Shown here: piece by piece, positions 13,836 to 21,808 of the stretch
How positions within the stretch are numbered: the first letter of the stretch is position 1
Layout: each line of letters starts with the position of its first letter
Assembly (NCBI GenBank): GCA_035465695.1
Contig: DATIVR010000196.1
Span: 1-32,471 of the forward strand
Length of the DNA stretch: 32,471 bases
Direction: 5' to 3'
Origin: DASUBN01 sp035465695
GTDB taxonomy: Bacteria > Pseudomonadota > Gammaproteobacteria > Natronospirales > REEB76
Program-made: the position numbers and the translations under genes
Notes under the pieces: generated by a model
Database searches by the model: none
The model's input: the letters and a program-made list of their open reading frames with translations, nothing else
Told to the model about the DNA's origin: nothing

Positions 13836-14702
13836 TCAATGCAGCGCAGTCAGGGTGGTATTGCCGGCCTCGGCGACCACCGAGCCCATGGAAGGGAACA
13901 CGATGTTATCGGTCTTGCTCGGATCGTCCTGGGCTGCATCGCAAGTGAAGGCCAGCGTATAGGTACCGGCTGGCAGATAGGCGGCGGTGAAGCGATAAGG
14001 CCCGAAGGCAGTGTCCAGTTTCACCGGCGCTTCAGTGACGGGCTGATTGCCACCGTCAGCCATCGGGCGCAGATCCCCGGGTCGTGTCACGATGCCGGCA
14101 TACACGTACACCACCGGTACGCAGCCGGCCGCGGCGGCAAAGTTGGCCGGCACCGAGCCGATGATGTTGCCGGCTGACCGTTCATCGAGCATCCGCAGCC
14201 GGGGAGCCAGCTGGAAATCGCTTGAGCTGGCTGCCGGTGGCAACACCGATTTGCGCATATCGAAGTCGATGATGAAGGAGCTGCCTTCGTCGGCGACCAC
14301 ATCGAAACCGTCCGGGATGACCGTGCTGCTGCCGGTGAAGACCAGTCCATGCTTGCCGGTGGCGTCCACTACGAACGAATCTTTGGCGCCCGGAGTTGCA
14401 CTCAGCTCCAACGTGAGCGAGCGATAGTGGCCAGCAGGAAGCTGCAGGTTCTGCAATAGCGGGGCACTGGTGCCGCTCTGCAATTGCGCCAGGTCGATCT
14501 GCAGCGGCTGCGGGAACTGGTAATGGACGGGGACGCCGGTCTGAGGCACTGCGGTGAGACCGGTGAACTCCACTACGATGCTGGTGGCGCTGTCCGCCGG
14601 TGAATCGGTGATGTCGAAATTGACGTGTCCCTCACTGCTGCCGCCGCCGCATCCGGCGAGGGTGAAAAGAGTCAAGGCTAGGCATAGGTTGAGATATCGC
14701 AT
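13836..14702 (-). CDS. DUF4382 domain lipoprotein A
   Basis: This 288-residue protein has the lipoprotein signal MRYLNLCLALTLFTLAGC (Cys18), then GGGSS and a DUF4382 domain ('VNFDITDSPADSATSIVVEFTGLTAVP'). A second beta-rich part ends in 'LPAGTYTLAFTCDAAQDD'. DUF4382 is a beta-sandwich domain of unknown function found in exported proteins. The frame extends 6 codons further to a TTG, but the ATG at 14702 follows AAGGAG at good spacing and begins the signal peptide. It is a paralogue of the next gene, with the same domain order and C-terminal motif. It is probably surface-exposed or periplasmic. Confidence 0.85.
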   Translation of the reverse strand: MRYLNLCLALTLFTLAGCGGGSSEGHVNFDITDSPADSATSIVVEFTGLTAVPQTGVPVHYQFPQPLQIDLAQLQSGTSAPLLQNLQLPAGHYRSLTLELSATPGAKDSFVVDATGKHGLVFTGSSTVIPDGFDVVADEGSSFIIDFDMRKSVLPPAASSSDFQLAPRLRMLDERSAGNIIGSVPANFAAAAGCVPVVYVYAGIVTRPGDLRPMADGGNQPVTEAPVKLDTAFGPYRFTAAYLPAGTYTLAFTCDAAQDDPSKTDNIVFPSMGSVVAEAGNTTLTALH

Positions 14703-14856
14703 GGCGCATCTCCTTGGCAATCACCACCCGGCGGAGAAACTCACCCGTTCTGGTTCGGGCCTCCAGGCCACACCTTCCGCGCCGGACGTTCGTTAAGGCT
14801 GCCGGTCTTCTCTAGTAAGACAATCGATACCTATCGCTTATTCCTCACTGTCAGAT

Positions 14857-15738
14857 TCACTGCAGCGATATGAAAGTGGTGCTGTTGTTCGACACCACCG
14901 CGTTCGCCACAGCAGTGAAGGTGAGCGTATTGGCTTGGTTGGCTACATCCTGGTTCGCCTCACAGGTGAAGGCGACCGTATACGGCCCAGCTGGAAGGAA
15001 TCCCACCGTGAAGTTGTAGTTGCTGGTGGTCTGATTCAGGCCCACTAGGGCGCTGCTGATGGGATTCACATGGTTCGGATCGGAGACATCGACGTCCGTG
15101 GGCTTCACGTTCGCACCCTGATAGACGTACACGGCGGGATCCAGGCAGGCGATCAGGCTGCTGGGCACGCTGCCGGTGATGGCACCGGAAAACTTGTCTT
15201 CCACCGCGCGCATGGACGGGATCAACTCGTACCGGGTGGGGTCGTTGGGGTCCTGGATGATGGAATTGCGCAGGTTGAAATCCACAGTCAGGCTGACATC
15301 ACCGCCGCTGGCGATGGTGAAGTCCACCGGTATGTTGACCTGCGGAGAAACGCCCTGTGGAATATACAACACGTGCACCCCATCGGGCAGCGAGATGCTC
15401 GATTCCGTGGAGTTCTGGTCCGACGCGATGGTGAGCCGCAGGTTGGTGTAGTGGCCTGGTTGCACCTGCATGGCGGTTACGATGGTGGCGGCGATACCGC
15501 CCTGCAACTGGTACATGTCGATACTGGAAGCCGGGGCGATATTCTCGGTGAAGGTGCTCGCGTTTGGACCGCTCAGCTGTATCTGCGAGAAACTGATTGG
15601 AACCGATGTGGCCATATCCACGGGAGCATCGGTGATCGCCAGGTTCACGCCGTGAACCGAGCCACCGCCGGTGAGGCAGCTGGCGAGGAAAAGGGAGGAG
15701 AGCGCCACGGTGGCGGTCTTCATCGTCCGGTGCAGCAT
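14857..15738 (-). CDS. DUF4382 domain lipoprotein B
   Basis: This 293-residue paralogue of the protein at 13836-14702 has a signal ending LFLASC (Cys21), then TGGGS and a DUF4382 domain starting 'VNLAITDAPVDMATSVPISF'. The same C-terminal module is present ('LPAGPYTVAFTCEANQD'). The frame is open to 15834, but the ATG at 15738 follows GGAGA and begins the signal peptide; a second ATG at 15723 is possible. No cysteine pair beyond the lipid Cys and the two Cys shared with paralogue A is obvious. It lies 154 bp upstream of paralogue A on the same strand. Function is unknown. Confidence 0.85.
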   Translation of the reverse strand: MLHRTMKTATVALSSLFLASCLTGGGSVHGVNLAITDAPVDMATSVPISFSQIQLSGPNASTFTENIAPASSIDMYQLQGGIAATIVTAMQVQPGHYTNLRLTIASDQNSTESSISLPDGVHVLYIPQGVSPQVNIPVDFTIASGGDVSLTVDFNLRNSIIQDPNDPTRYELIPSMRAVEDKFSGAITGSVPSSLIACLDPAVYVYQGANVKPTDVDVSDPNHVNPISSALVGLNQTTSNYNFTVGFLPAGPYTVAFTCEANQDVANQANTLTFTAVANAVVSNNSTTFISLQ

Positions 15739-15856
15739 GGATTCTCCAGATCTCGTCGGAAAGCGGGACGGGCGCTTAGGGTTAAACGCCGCCGGGGATG
15801 CGCAGTTTACCCTGTGCCAGACGCCCTGTCCCAAGAGTGGATGGTCCAGAAAAGAA

Positions 15857-15893
15857 GGGGTCTCTCGTCAAAGGGGGAAAAACGAGAGACCCC
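15857..15893 (-). terminator. Strong 12-bp hairpin downstream of hutH
   Basis: Perfect arms 15857-15868 and 15882-15893 enclose a 13-nt purine-rich loop. On the minus strand the stem is followed by TTCTTTTCTGG. It lies 122 bp past the hutH stop and 119 bp before the DUF4382 B start. It probably ends the hutI-hutH transcript, but it could also act as a leader hairpin for the gene downstream. Confidence 0.7.
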
Positions 15894-16014
15894 GCACTCC
15901 CCGACCTTGCGTCGGAGAGCTATAAACCATTCCTCGGTAGGGATGGCCTCGGATATGAAGTATAGCCGAAATACATCGATGTTTCGATATATATGGCTGT
16001 CTAAGTGGGCAGGC

Positions 16015-17538
16015 TCAGAAGAGGCGGGAAAGTCCCGGTGTGGAGTCGGCCAGCAGACTCCCATCGCCCAGGGAACCTGCCAGCGTGGTGATGCCGCGAT
16101 CCAGCCTCCGGTCGCCGCTCGCCTGGGGTACGCGCTTGCGGATGGCGCCGTGCAGCGATTCCAAGCCGGTGGTGGTCCTCAGCGGCCGTTGCAGGTCGAT
16201 GGCCTCAGCGGCCGCCAGGGCTTCCACGCCAAGGATATGGAATGTATTGCCTAACGCGCGATTGAGCTTGATGCCGGCCCAGGGAGCCATGCTCACGTGA
16301 TCCTCCTGGCCTGCGGAAGTCGGTACCGTATCGGCGGAAGCGGGGTGGGCCAGGGTCTTGTTCTCGGAAGCCAGCGCTGCCGCCGTCACATGCGCGATCA
16401 TGAAGCCTGACTCCAGCCCCGCATCCTTGGCGAGGAACATCGGCAGTCGCGGGTTCACCTTGCGCAGCAGCAGGTCGATGCGGCGTTCGGCGATATTGCC
16501 CAGTTCCGCGGCGGCGATCGCCATGAAGTCGGACACGAAGGCCAGAGGCTCGGCGTGGAAGTTGCCGCCGGACAGCACATCGTCGCCAAAGATCAGCGGG
16601 TTGTCGGAGACACTGTTCAGTTCCCTTTCCAGGACACCTTGCACGTGTGAGAGCGTGTCCCATACCGCGCCGTATACCTGCGGCATGCAGCGCAAGGCAT
16701 AGGGGTCTTGGACGCGGTCGCAGCCTTGATGGCTCTTCCAGATCTCGCTCCCCGTAAGCAGCGACCGGAAGCGCTCCGCTACTTGGATCTGGCCGCGCAT
16801 GTTGCGTACTGCATGGATGCGGGCGTCAAAGGGGCTGTAGCTGCCGGCCAGGGCTTCCAAGGTCAGGGATCCGATAGCGATCGAAGCGGCGAGCGCCCGT
16901 TCCGCGCCTATCCACCCTTGGATCGCGAGGGCAGCGCTCAACTGCGTCCCGTTCAGCAGCGCCAACCCTTCCTTGGCTTCCAGCTGCACTGGCTTCACTC
17001 CCGCAGCCTTCAGCACCGCGGCACCTTCGATGCGCATGCCCTGATGGATGGCTTCGCCTTCGCCGATCAACGCCAGCGTCATGTGTGCCAGAGGCGCGAG
17101 ATCGCCTGAAGCACCCACCGACCCCTGGGAAGGGACCACCGGCAGCACGTCGTGGTTTAACAGGGCCAACAACGTTTCCACCACCTCGGGGCGGATACCG
17201 GAGTTGCCGATGGCGAGGCTATTGGCCTTGAGCAGGAGGATGCGGCGCACCACGGCGGCTGGCAGCGGCTCGCCTACGCCGCAGGCATGGCTGCGCACCA
17301 GGTTGTATTGCAGCTGTGTCAGCCGATCGCGGGAGATGTGCTGGCGCGCCAGCGCGCCGAAGCCGGTGTTGATGCCGTAGCACACCTGCGAGGTGTCGAT
17401 GACCTTGCGCACCGCATCCACGCTTGCCTGCATGGCGCTACGTGCGCTCTCCGCCAGGTTCACGGTGGGATGTCCGGCCTCCAGCGCGCGGAGATCAGCG
17501 AGCTTCAAGTCGTGACCGGTGAGCGTGAGGCTGGTCAT
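16015..17538 (-). CDS. hutH: Histidine ammonia-lyase HutH
   Basis: First enzyme of histidine breakdown, removing ammonia to give urocanate. It has 507 residues. The autocatalytic MIO prosthetic group forms from Ala143-Ser144-Gly145 in GSVGASGDLAPLAHM. Other family blocks are 'YGINTGFG', 'NGTQ', 'QDPYALRCMPQVYGA', 'SDNPLIF' and 'SAGQEDHVSM'. The start ATG at 17538 overlaps the hutI stop by 4 bp, so hutI-hutH form a coupled minus-strand operon with the second pathway step (hutU) elsewhere. The gene looks complete and functional. Confidence 0.97.
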   Translation of the reverse strand: MTSLTLTGHDLKLADLRALEAGHPTVNLAESARSAMQASVDAVRKVIDTSQVCYGINTGFGALARQHISRDRLTQLQYNLVRSHACGVGEPLPAAVVRRILLLKANSLAIGNSGIRPEVVETLLALLNHDVLPVVPSQGSVGASGDLAPLAHMTLALIGEGEAIHQGMRIEGAAVLKAAGVKPVQLEAKEGLALLNGTQLSAALAIQGWIGAERALAASIAIGSLTLEALAGSYSPFDARIHAVRNMRGQIQVAERFRSLLTGSEIWKSHQGCDRVQDPYALRCMPQVYGAVWDTLSHVQGVLERELNSVSDNPLIFGDDVLSGGNFHAEPLAFVSDFMAIAAAELGNIAERRIDLLLRKVNPRLPMFLAKDAGLESGFMIAHVTAAALASENKTLAHPASADTVPTSAGQEDHVSMAPWAGIKLNRALGNTFHILGVEALAAAEAIDLQRPLRTTTGLESLHGAIRKRVPQASGDRRLDRGITTLAGSLGDGSLLADSTPGLSRLF

Positions 17539-18704
17539 GCACGTCTTCCCTTGAAGAATCGTTGGACCGGCTTGGTGCCGCCCAACTGGTAATTGAAGAA
17601 ACCCGGACCGGGGACGTCCCAGAGGCAGAAGTCCGCATCTGCACCGGCCGCGAGGGCGCCGATTCTACCCTCAAGTCCCAGGGCCCGGGCGGCGTTCACC
17701 GTCACTCCCGCCAACGTCTCCTCGTTGCTCAAACCGAACAGGATACCGGCCATATGCATGGCCGTGAGCAGGCTCGGCACGGGCGAGGTCCCCGGGTTGA
17801 GGTCCGTGGCCACCGCCACTGGCACCCGATGTTTGCGCAGCAGGTCCAGCGGCGGCTTGCGGGTCTCCTTCAGGAAGTAGAATGCGGCCGGCAGCAGCAC
17901 CGCCACGGTGCCGGCCTGGCCCATGGCGCGAGCATCGGTCTCGTCCATGTATTCCAGGTGGTCGCAGGACAGGGCGCCCAGCTCGGCGGCACGGCGCGTG
18001 CCGCCGAGGTTGGAGAGCTGATCGGTATGGGCACGCAATCTCAGGCCTAACCTGTCTGCGCGTTCCGCCAGCCGCTCCAGGTCCCCGACCTGGAAGGCGA
18101 TGTGCTCCACGAAGATGTCCACGGCATCTGCGAGCTTCTCTTCGGCCACGGCTGGAAGCATCCGTTCCAGCACCTCATCCATATAGGCATCGCGCGTCGT
18201 GCCAGGCGGCACCGCATGGGCGCCGATGAAGGTCGCGGTGATTCCCAAGCGGACGTGACGCGGCAGCGCACGGATGGCCCGCAGCATCTTGAGTTCGGTC
18301 GCGAGATCGAGCCCGTAGCCGCTCTTGATCTCCACGTGAGTCACGCCTTCCGACGCCAGGGCTTCCAGGCGTGGCAGGGTCTGCTCGATCAACTGGGTTT
18401 CACTGGCGGCTCGCACCGCCTTAACGGTGCTGATGATGCCGCCGCCGGCCTTGGCGATCTCGGCGTAGGTCGCGCCCTGCATCTTGAGCAGATGTTCAGC
18501 CATGCGGTCTCCGGCATAGAGCGCATGGGTATGGCAGTCCACGAAGCCTGGCAGCAACCAACGGCCGGACGCATCCAGCGTCTCGCGTGCCGGCGCGTCG
18601 TCCGGGCAGTCGACCGCCACGATGCGGCCACCGCTGACGGCCAGCGTCCGGACGGTGCCGTCTGCGGTATACACGCGGGCATTTTTTACCAGCAGGTCGT
18701 GCAT
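17535..18704 (-). CDS. hutI: Imidazolonepropionase HutI
   Basis: Third enzyme of the hut pathway, hydrolysing imidazolone-propionate to N-formimidoyl-glutamate. This 389-residue amidohydrolase-superfamily protein has metal ligands in DCHTH (His58, His60), 'LRAHTDQLSN', 'CDHLEYMDE' and 'ATDLNPGTSP'. The C-terminus has the typical 'FNYQLGGTKP'. The open frame extends to 18896 over the divergent hutF, but the ATG at 18704 gives the family N-terminus. Only 37 bp separate it from hutF, so their promoters must overlap coding sequence. It is co-transcribed with hutH through a 4-bp overlap. Confidence 0.96.
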   Translation of the reverse strand: MHDLLVKNARVYTADGTVRTLAVSGGRIVAVDCPDDAPARETLDASGRWLLPGFVDCHTHALYAGDRMAEHLLKMQGATYAEIAKAGGGIISTVKAVRAASETQLIEQTLPRLEALASEGVTHVEIKSGYGLDLATELKMLRAIRALPRHVRLGITATFIGAHAVPPGTTRDAYMDEVLERMLPAVAEEKLADAVDIFVEHIAFQVGDLERLAERADRLGLRLRAHTDQLSNLGGTRRAAELGALSCDHLEYMDETDARAMGQAGTVAVLLPAAFYFLKETRKPPLDLLRKHRVPVAVATDLNPGTSPVPSLLTAMHMAGILFGLSNEETLAGVTVNAARALGLEGRIGALAAGADADFCLWDVPGPGFFNYQLGGTKPVQRFFKGRRA

Positions 18705-18741
18705 GGTGCGCGGTTCGGGGAATCCATGAGAGCATAAGAGT

Positions 18742-20076
18742 ATGCAGACCCGCCTGGCTTTTGAATACATCTTGACGCCACAGGGCATGGTGCGCGACCA
18801 GGCGCTGGTGGTGGATGCCGCCGGGCGCATCGAACGCATCGAGCCCCGCGGCGCCGGCCCCTGTGATGGTTTCCTGGCCATCCCCGGCATGCCCAATGCC
18901 CACAGCCATGCGTTCCAGCGGGCCTTGGCGGGCTATGGCGAGGTCCCACGAGGCGAGGACTCCTTCTGGAGTTGGCGCGAGGCCATGTACCGGCTTGCCA
19001 ACCGCGTCACCCCCGAGGAGATGTTCATCATCGCCCGTGAGGCCTTCTGGGACATGCTGCGGGGCGGCTTCACCAGCGTGGCGGAGTTCCACTACCTGCA
19101 CCACATGCCGGATGGCCGGCCCGGCGCGCAGATGGGCCGGGCTGTCGTGGAGGCGGCGAAGGAGACCGGCATCCGTATGCGGCTCCTGCCTGTGTATTAC
19201 CAGACTGGAGGCTTCCGCAAGCCGGCACGTGACGAGCAGCGCCGTTTCGTCCATGCCGGCATAGACGAGTTCTGCGCCCTCCTGGAGGAATTCCGAGGGG
19301 TCGAGCTCGGCCTCGCGCCCCATTCGCTGCGGGCGGTGCCGGCAGAATCCCTGCCGGTGCTGGTGGAGGCTGTCTCGCGGTACATCGGGCCCGATGCTCC
19401 GATCCATATCCATATAAGCGAGCAGCGCCGCGAGGTGGAGGAGTGCGAGGAGATCTACCGGACCACACCCGTCGAGCTGTTGGCAAAATATGTGAAGTTG
19501 GGTCCGCGCTGGAACCTCGTGCATGCGACGCATGCCTCAGAGGCCGAGCGCGATTCCATCCGCAATGCCGGCGCTACCGTGGTAATCTGCCCGCTCACCG
19601 AGGCTTATCTCGGGGACGGACTGTTTGCCGCTGACGATTTCATGTCCACCGGCGGTCAGGTCGCCGTCGGTTCGGACAGTAACTGCCGCATCGACGCAGT
19701 TGAAGAGCTGCGCTTCCTGGAATACGGCCAGCGTCTGAAGAAGGAGCGTCGCGCGCGTCTCGCCACGGGCGCAGGCCTCGGTGTGCCGTTATGGAGCGCC
19801 GCCTGCCGTGGCGGCGCGATGGCCTTGGGCCACGCCAGCGGCGCCATCGAGCCGGGGCGTCTCGCGGACGTGGTGGTACTGCAGCGCGACGCACCGGCCC
19901 TGCGCGGTCACGATGTGGATACCCTGATGGATGCGCTCATCATCGGCGGCAGCCGCGCGGACATCGGTGACGTTTATGTGGGTGGCCAACGGCGCGTGCA
20001 CGCCGGCGTATGCCATGGACAGGAGGAGAGCGCCCGGACTTTCCACGATGCAGTGAGGCGACTGAACGAACTCTGA
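18742..20076 (+). CDS. hutF: Formimidoylglutamate deiminase HutF
   Basis: Converts N-formimidoyl-L-glutamate to N-formyl-L-glutamate plus ammonia, the fourth step of the five-step pathway. This 444-residue amidohydrolase has metal motif NAHSH (His54, His56), 'HIHISEQ', 'LVHATHAS', and 'VGSDSNCRIDAVEELR' near 310. The last block distinguishes HutF from other deaminases such as guanine deaminase. The ATG at 18742 lies within a small palindrome (18732-18745), 37 bp from divergent hutI. hutG follows after 6 bp, fitting a hutF-hutG operon. Confidence 0.95.
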   Translation: MQTRLAFEYILTPQGMVRDQALVVDAAGRIERIEPRGAGPCDGFLAIPGMPNAHSHAFQRALAGYGEVPRGEDSFWSWREAMYRLANRVTPEEMFIIAREAFWDMLRGGFTSVAEFHYLHHMPDGRPGAQMGRAVVEAAKETGIRMRLLPVYYQTGGFRKPARDEQRRFVHAGIDEFCALLEEFRGVELGLAPHSLRAVPAESLPVLVEAVSRYIGPDAPIHIHISEQRREVEECEEIYRTTPVELLAKYVKLGPRWNLVHATHASEAERDSIRNAGATVVICPLTEAYLGDGLFAADDFMSTGGQVAVGSDSNCRIDAVEELRFLEYGQRLKKERRARLATGAGLGVPLWSAACRGGAMALGHASGAIEPGRLADVVVLQRDAPALRGHDVDTLMDALIIGGSRADIGDVYVGGQRRVHAGVCHGQEESARTFHDAVRRLNEL

Positions 20077-20082
20077 CGGACG

Positions 20083-20901
20083 ATGAAGATAACGTCATTC
20101 CATATCCGCGACGCCAGCACCACGGAAGTCCCGGTGGTCGTGAGCATCCCGCATACCGGCATCTATGTACCGGACTCCATCCGGGCAGAGTTCGCGTCCA
20201 GCTATATCCGCAGCCTGCCCATGACAGACTGGTACCTGCACCATCTGTATGATTTCCTGCCGTCCATGGGCATCACCACCATCTACGGCACCTACAGCCG
20301 GTTCGTGGCGGACATCAACCGGCCACCCGATGACAAGCCCCTCTATCCCGGCCGCTATGAGACAGGCTTCGTCGCGCTCAAGACTTTCTGGGGCGAAGAT
20401 ATTTACCACAAGCCGCCGGGCCAGGAGGAGATCAGGCAGCGCCGCGACCTGGTACATGCCCCCTACCATGCCCGCCTGCTGGAGCTGTTGCAGAGCCGCA
20501 TCACCCGTTTCGGTGGCGTGGTGCTCATCGACGGCCACAGCGTGGCGTCGCGCGCCAATCTGCTGCACGGACCGCTCACCCACGACATCTATCTAGGTGA
20601 TCGCGACGGCAAGACCAACTCCGGCTGGCTCACCGCCGCCGTGGAGAAGGGCTTCCGCCAGTCCGGTCTCTCGGTGGCGCGCAATAACCCCTACAAGGGC
20701 GGCTATATCACCGAGCACTACGGCTCCATGCCGCGGGTGGCTGCGCTACAGGTCGAGATGCGCTGGGGCCTGTACCTGGATGAGATGTATCCGGATCGGA
20801 CACCTACCCACGCCCGGTTCAATGCGTTCAAGTCTGTGTTGAGCGACGTCTTCACCCGCCTCCTGGCGGTGATCCAGGAGCGCCGCGGAGTCAGCAAGTG
20901 A
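20083..20901 (+). CDS. hutG: N-formylglutamate deformylase HutG
   Basis: Last step of the pathway: N-formyl-L-glutamate to L-glutamate and formate. This 272-residue member of the N-formylglutamate amidohydrolase family shows 'VSIPHTGIYVPDSI', 'DINRPPDD', 'YHARLLELL', and the metal site 'VLIDGHSV' with 'NNPYKGGYITEHYG'. The presence of HutF plus this HutG type defines the formylglutamate route rather than the formamide-releasing (HutG arginase-type) route. It begins 6 bp after hutF and is followed by a strong bidirectional terminator. Confidence 0.95.
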   Translation: MKITSFHIRDASTTEVPVVVSIPHTGIYVPDSIRAEFASSYIRSLPMTDWYLHHLYDFLPSMGITTIYGTYSRFVADINRPPDDKPLYPGRYETGFVALKTFWGEDIYHKPPGQEEIRQRRDLVHAPYHARLLELLQSRITRFGGVVLIDGHSVASRANLLHGPLTHDIYLGDRDGKTNSGWLTAAVEKGFRQSGLSVARNNPYKGGYITEHYGSMPRVAALQVEMRWGLYLDEMYPDRTPTHARFNAFKSVLSDVFTRLLAVIQERRGVSK

Positions 20902-20923
20902 CCTGAGCGACCTTTCCGGACAG

Positions 20924-20951
20924 GCAAAGGGCGCCTTGCGGCGCCCTTTGC
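20924..20951. terminator. Bidirectional terminator between hutG and the methyltransferase pair
   Basis: A perfect 12-bp stem (20924-20935 with 20940-20951) has a TTGC tetraloop, flanked by TTCTC on the plus side. It lies 23 bp after the hutG stop and 24 bp beyond the stop of the convergent gene. Its core recurs in the hairpin at 23446-23465. Confidence 0.85.
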
Positions 20952-20974
20952 TTCTCAGGTAGCCCACGCGGTCT

Positions 20975-21808
20975 TCAGGGCTTCACGAACTTCAAAGTCA
21001 TGCGGTCGCTTTCGCCGATGGCGGCAAACTTGGCGCGGTCCTTGTTTCCCAGCGCATATGTGGGAGGAAGTGTCCACACCCCCTGCGGATAATCCTTGCT
21101 GTCCTTGGGGTTGGCATTGATCTCGGACTGCGCCGCCAGCCTGAAACCAGCCTTCTCGGCCTCCTGGACCACGTAGCTTACCGGCATGTAGCCGGTCTTG
21201 AAGGTCTGGTCCACGGTCTTGTCCGCGGCCGCCCGATGTTCCACCACGCCGAACACCCCGCCGTGCTTCAGCACCCTGAACGCTGCCTGGAAAACCGCCG
21301 GCAACTGATGCTCGGCCTCCCAATTGTGTGCGTTGCGGAAGGTGAGCACCATGTCAGCGGATCCCGGCGCGCCCAGGTCCATCTCGGAAGGCGGCGCAAA
21401 GTCGATGACCTTCACCTTGCCGTACACGCTTGGATCGGCCTTTAGCTTCGCCAGATATCTGACGGTGCCGTCAGATTCGCCATAACCTTTCGCCGGCAAC
21501 GCGGCGTCGATGAGCTGGCCGTGGCCGCCCAGCACCGGCGCCAGGATCTCCGTGTACCAGCCGGCACTGGGCCAGAGCTGGACCACGGTCATGTCCGGGG
21601 TCAGGCCGAAGAACTCCAGGGTCTCTCGCGGATGCCGGTACCTGTCGCGTGCTACGTTGGCAGGCTCGCGCCAGGAGCCTGCCATGGCCTTGCCGAGGGC
21701 GGCGTCGACGCCGCTCGCGTCGGACGGCGCTGGCGCCGCAAGCGCGGAACAAGTGAATAGGGAAAAGGCGATCAGGCCGAGGTGCACGAGCTTCATGACG
21801 CGGCTCAT
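20975..21808 (-). CDS. Exported methyltransferase-like protein B (COG4798-type), divergent SAM motif
   Basis: This 277-residue protein has a signal peptide (hydrophobic 6-24, cleavage near SALAA-P) followed by a class I methyltransferase-like fold: 'RDRYRHPRETLEFFGLTPDMTVV', 'GWYTEILAPVLG', 'ADMVLTFRNAHNW', 'VLKHGGVFGVVEHR', and a C-terminal 'IGESDRMTLKFVKP'. It is a close paralogue of the upstream gene. Motif I, which normally contacts SAM, reads QLWPSAGWYTE (77-87) instead of ELAPGGGWYTE, losing the acidic residue and two glycines. SAM binding may therefore be altered. Its ATG overlaps the upstream stop by 4 bp. Substrate and function are unknown; an exported methyltransferase is odd because SAM is cytosolic. 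Confidence 0.82.
   Translation of the reverse strand: MSRVMKLVHLGLIAFSLFTCSALAAPAPSDASGVDAALGKAMAGSWREPANVARDRYRHPRETLEFFGLTPDMTVVQLWPSAGWYTEILAPVLGGHGQLIDAALPAKGYGESDGTVRYLAKLKADPSVYGKVKVIDFAPPSEMDLGAPGSADMVLTFRNAHNWEAEHQLPAVFQAAFRVLKHGGVFGVVEHRAAADKTVDQTFKTGYMPVSYVVQEAEKAGFRLAAQSEINANPKDSKDYPQGVWTLPPTYALGNKDRAKFAAIGESDRMTLKFVKP

Noticed and set aside
15773..15800. c-di-GMP riboswitch-like CACAGGGTAAAC piece in the DUF4382 B leader
   Set aside because: The rest of the GEMM consensus is missing and the bases pair as a simple GGGTAAAC/GTTTAACCC hairpin.
15070..16254. 394-codon open frame on the plus strand
   Set aside because: Antisense to DUF4382 B and the end of hutH, and crosses the 15857-15893 hairpin.
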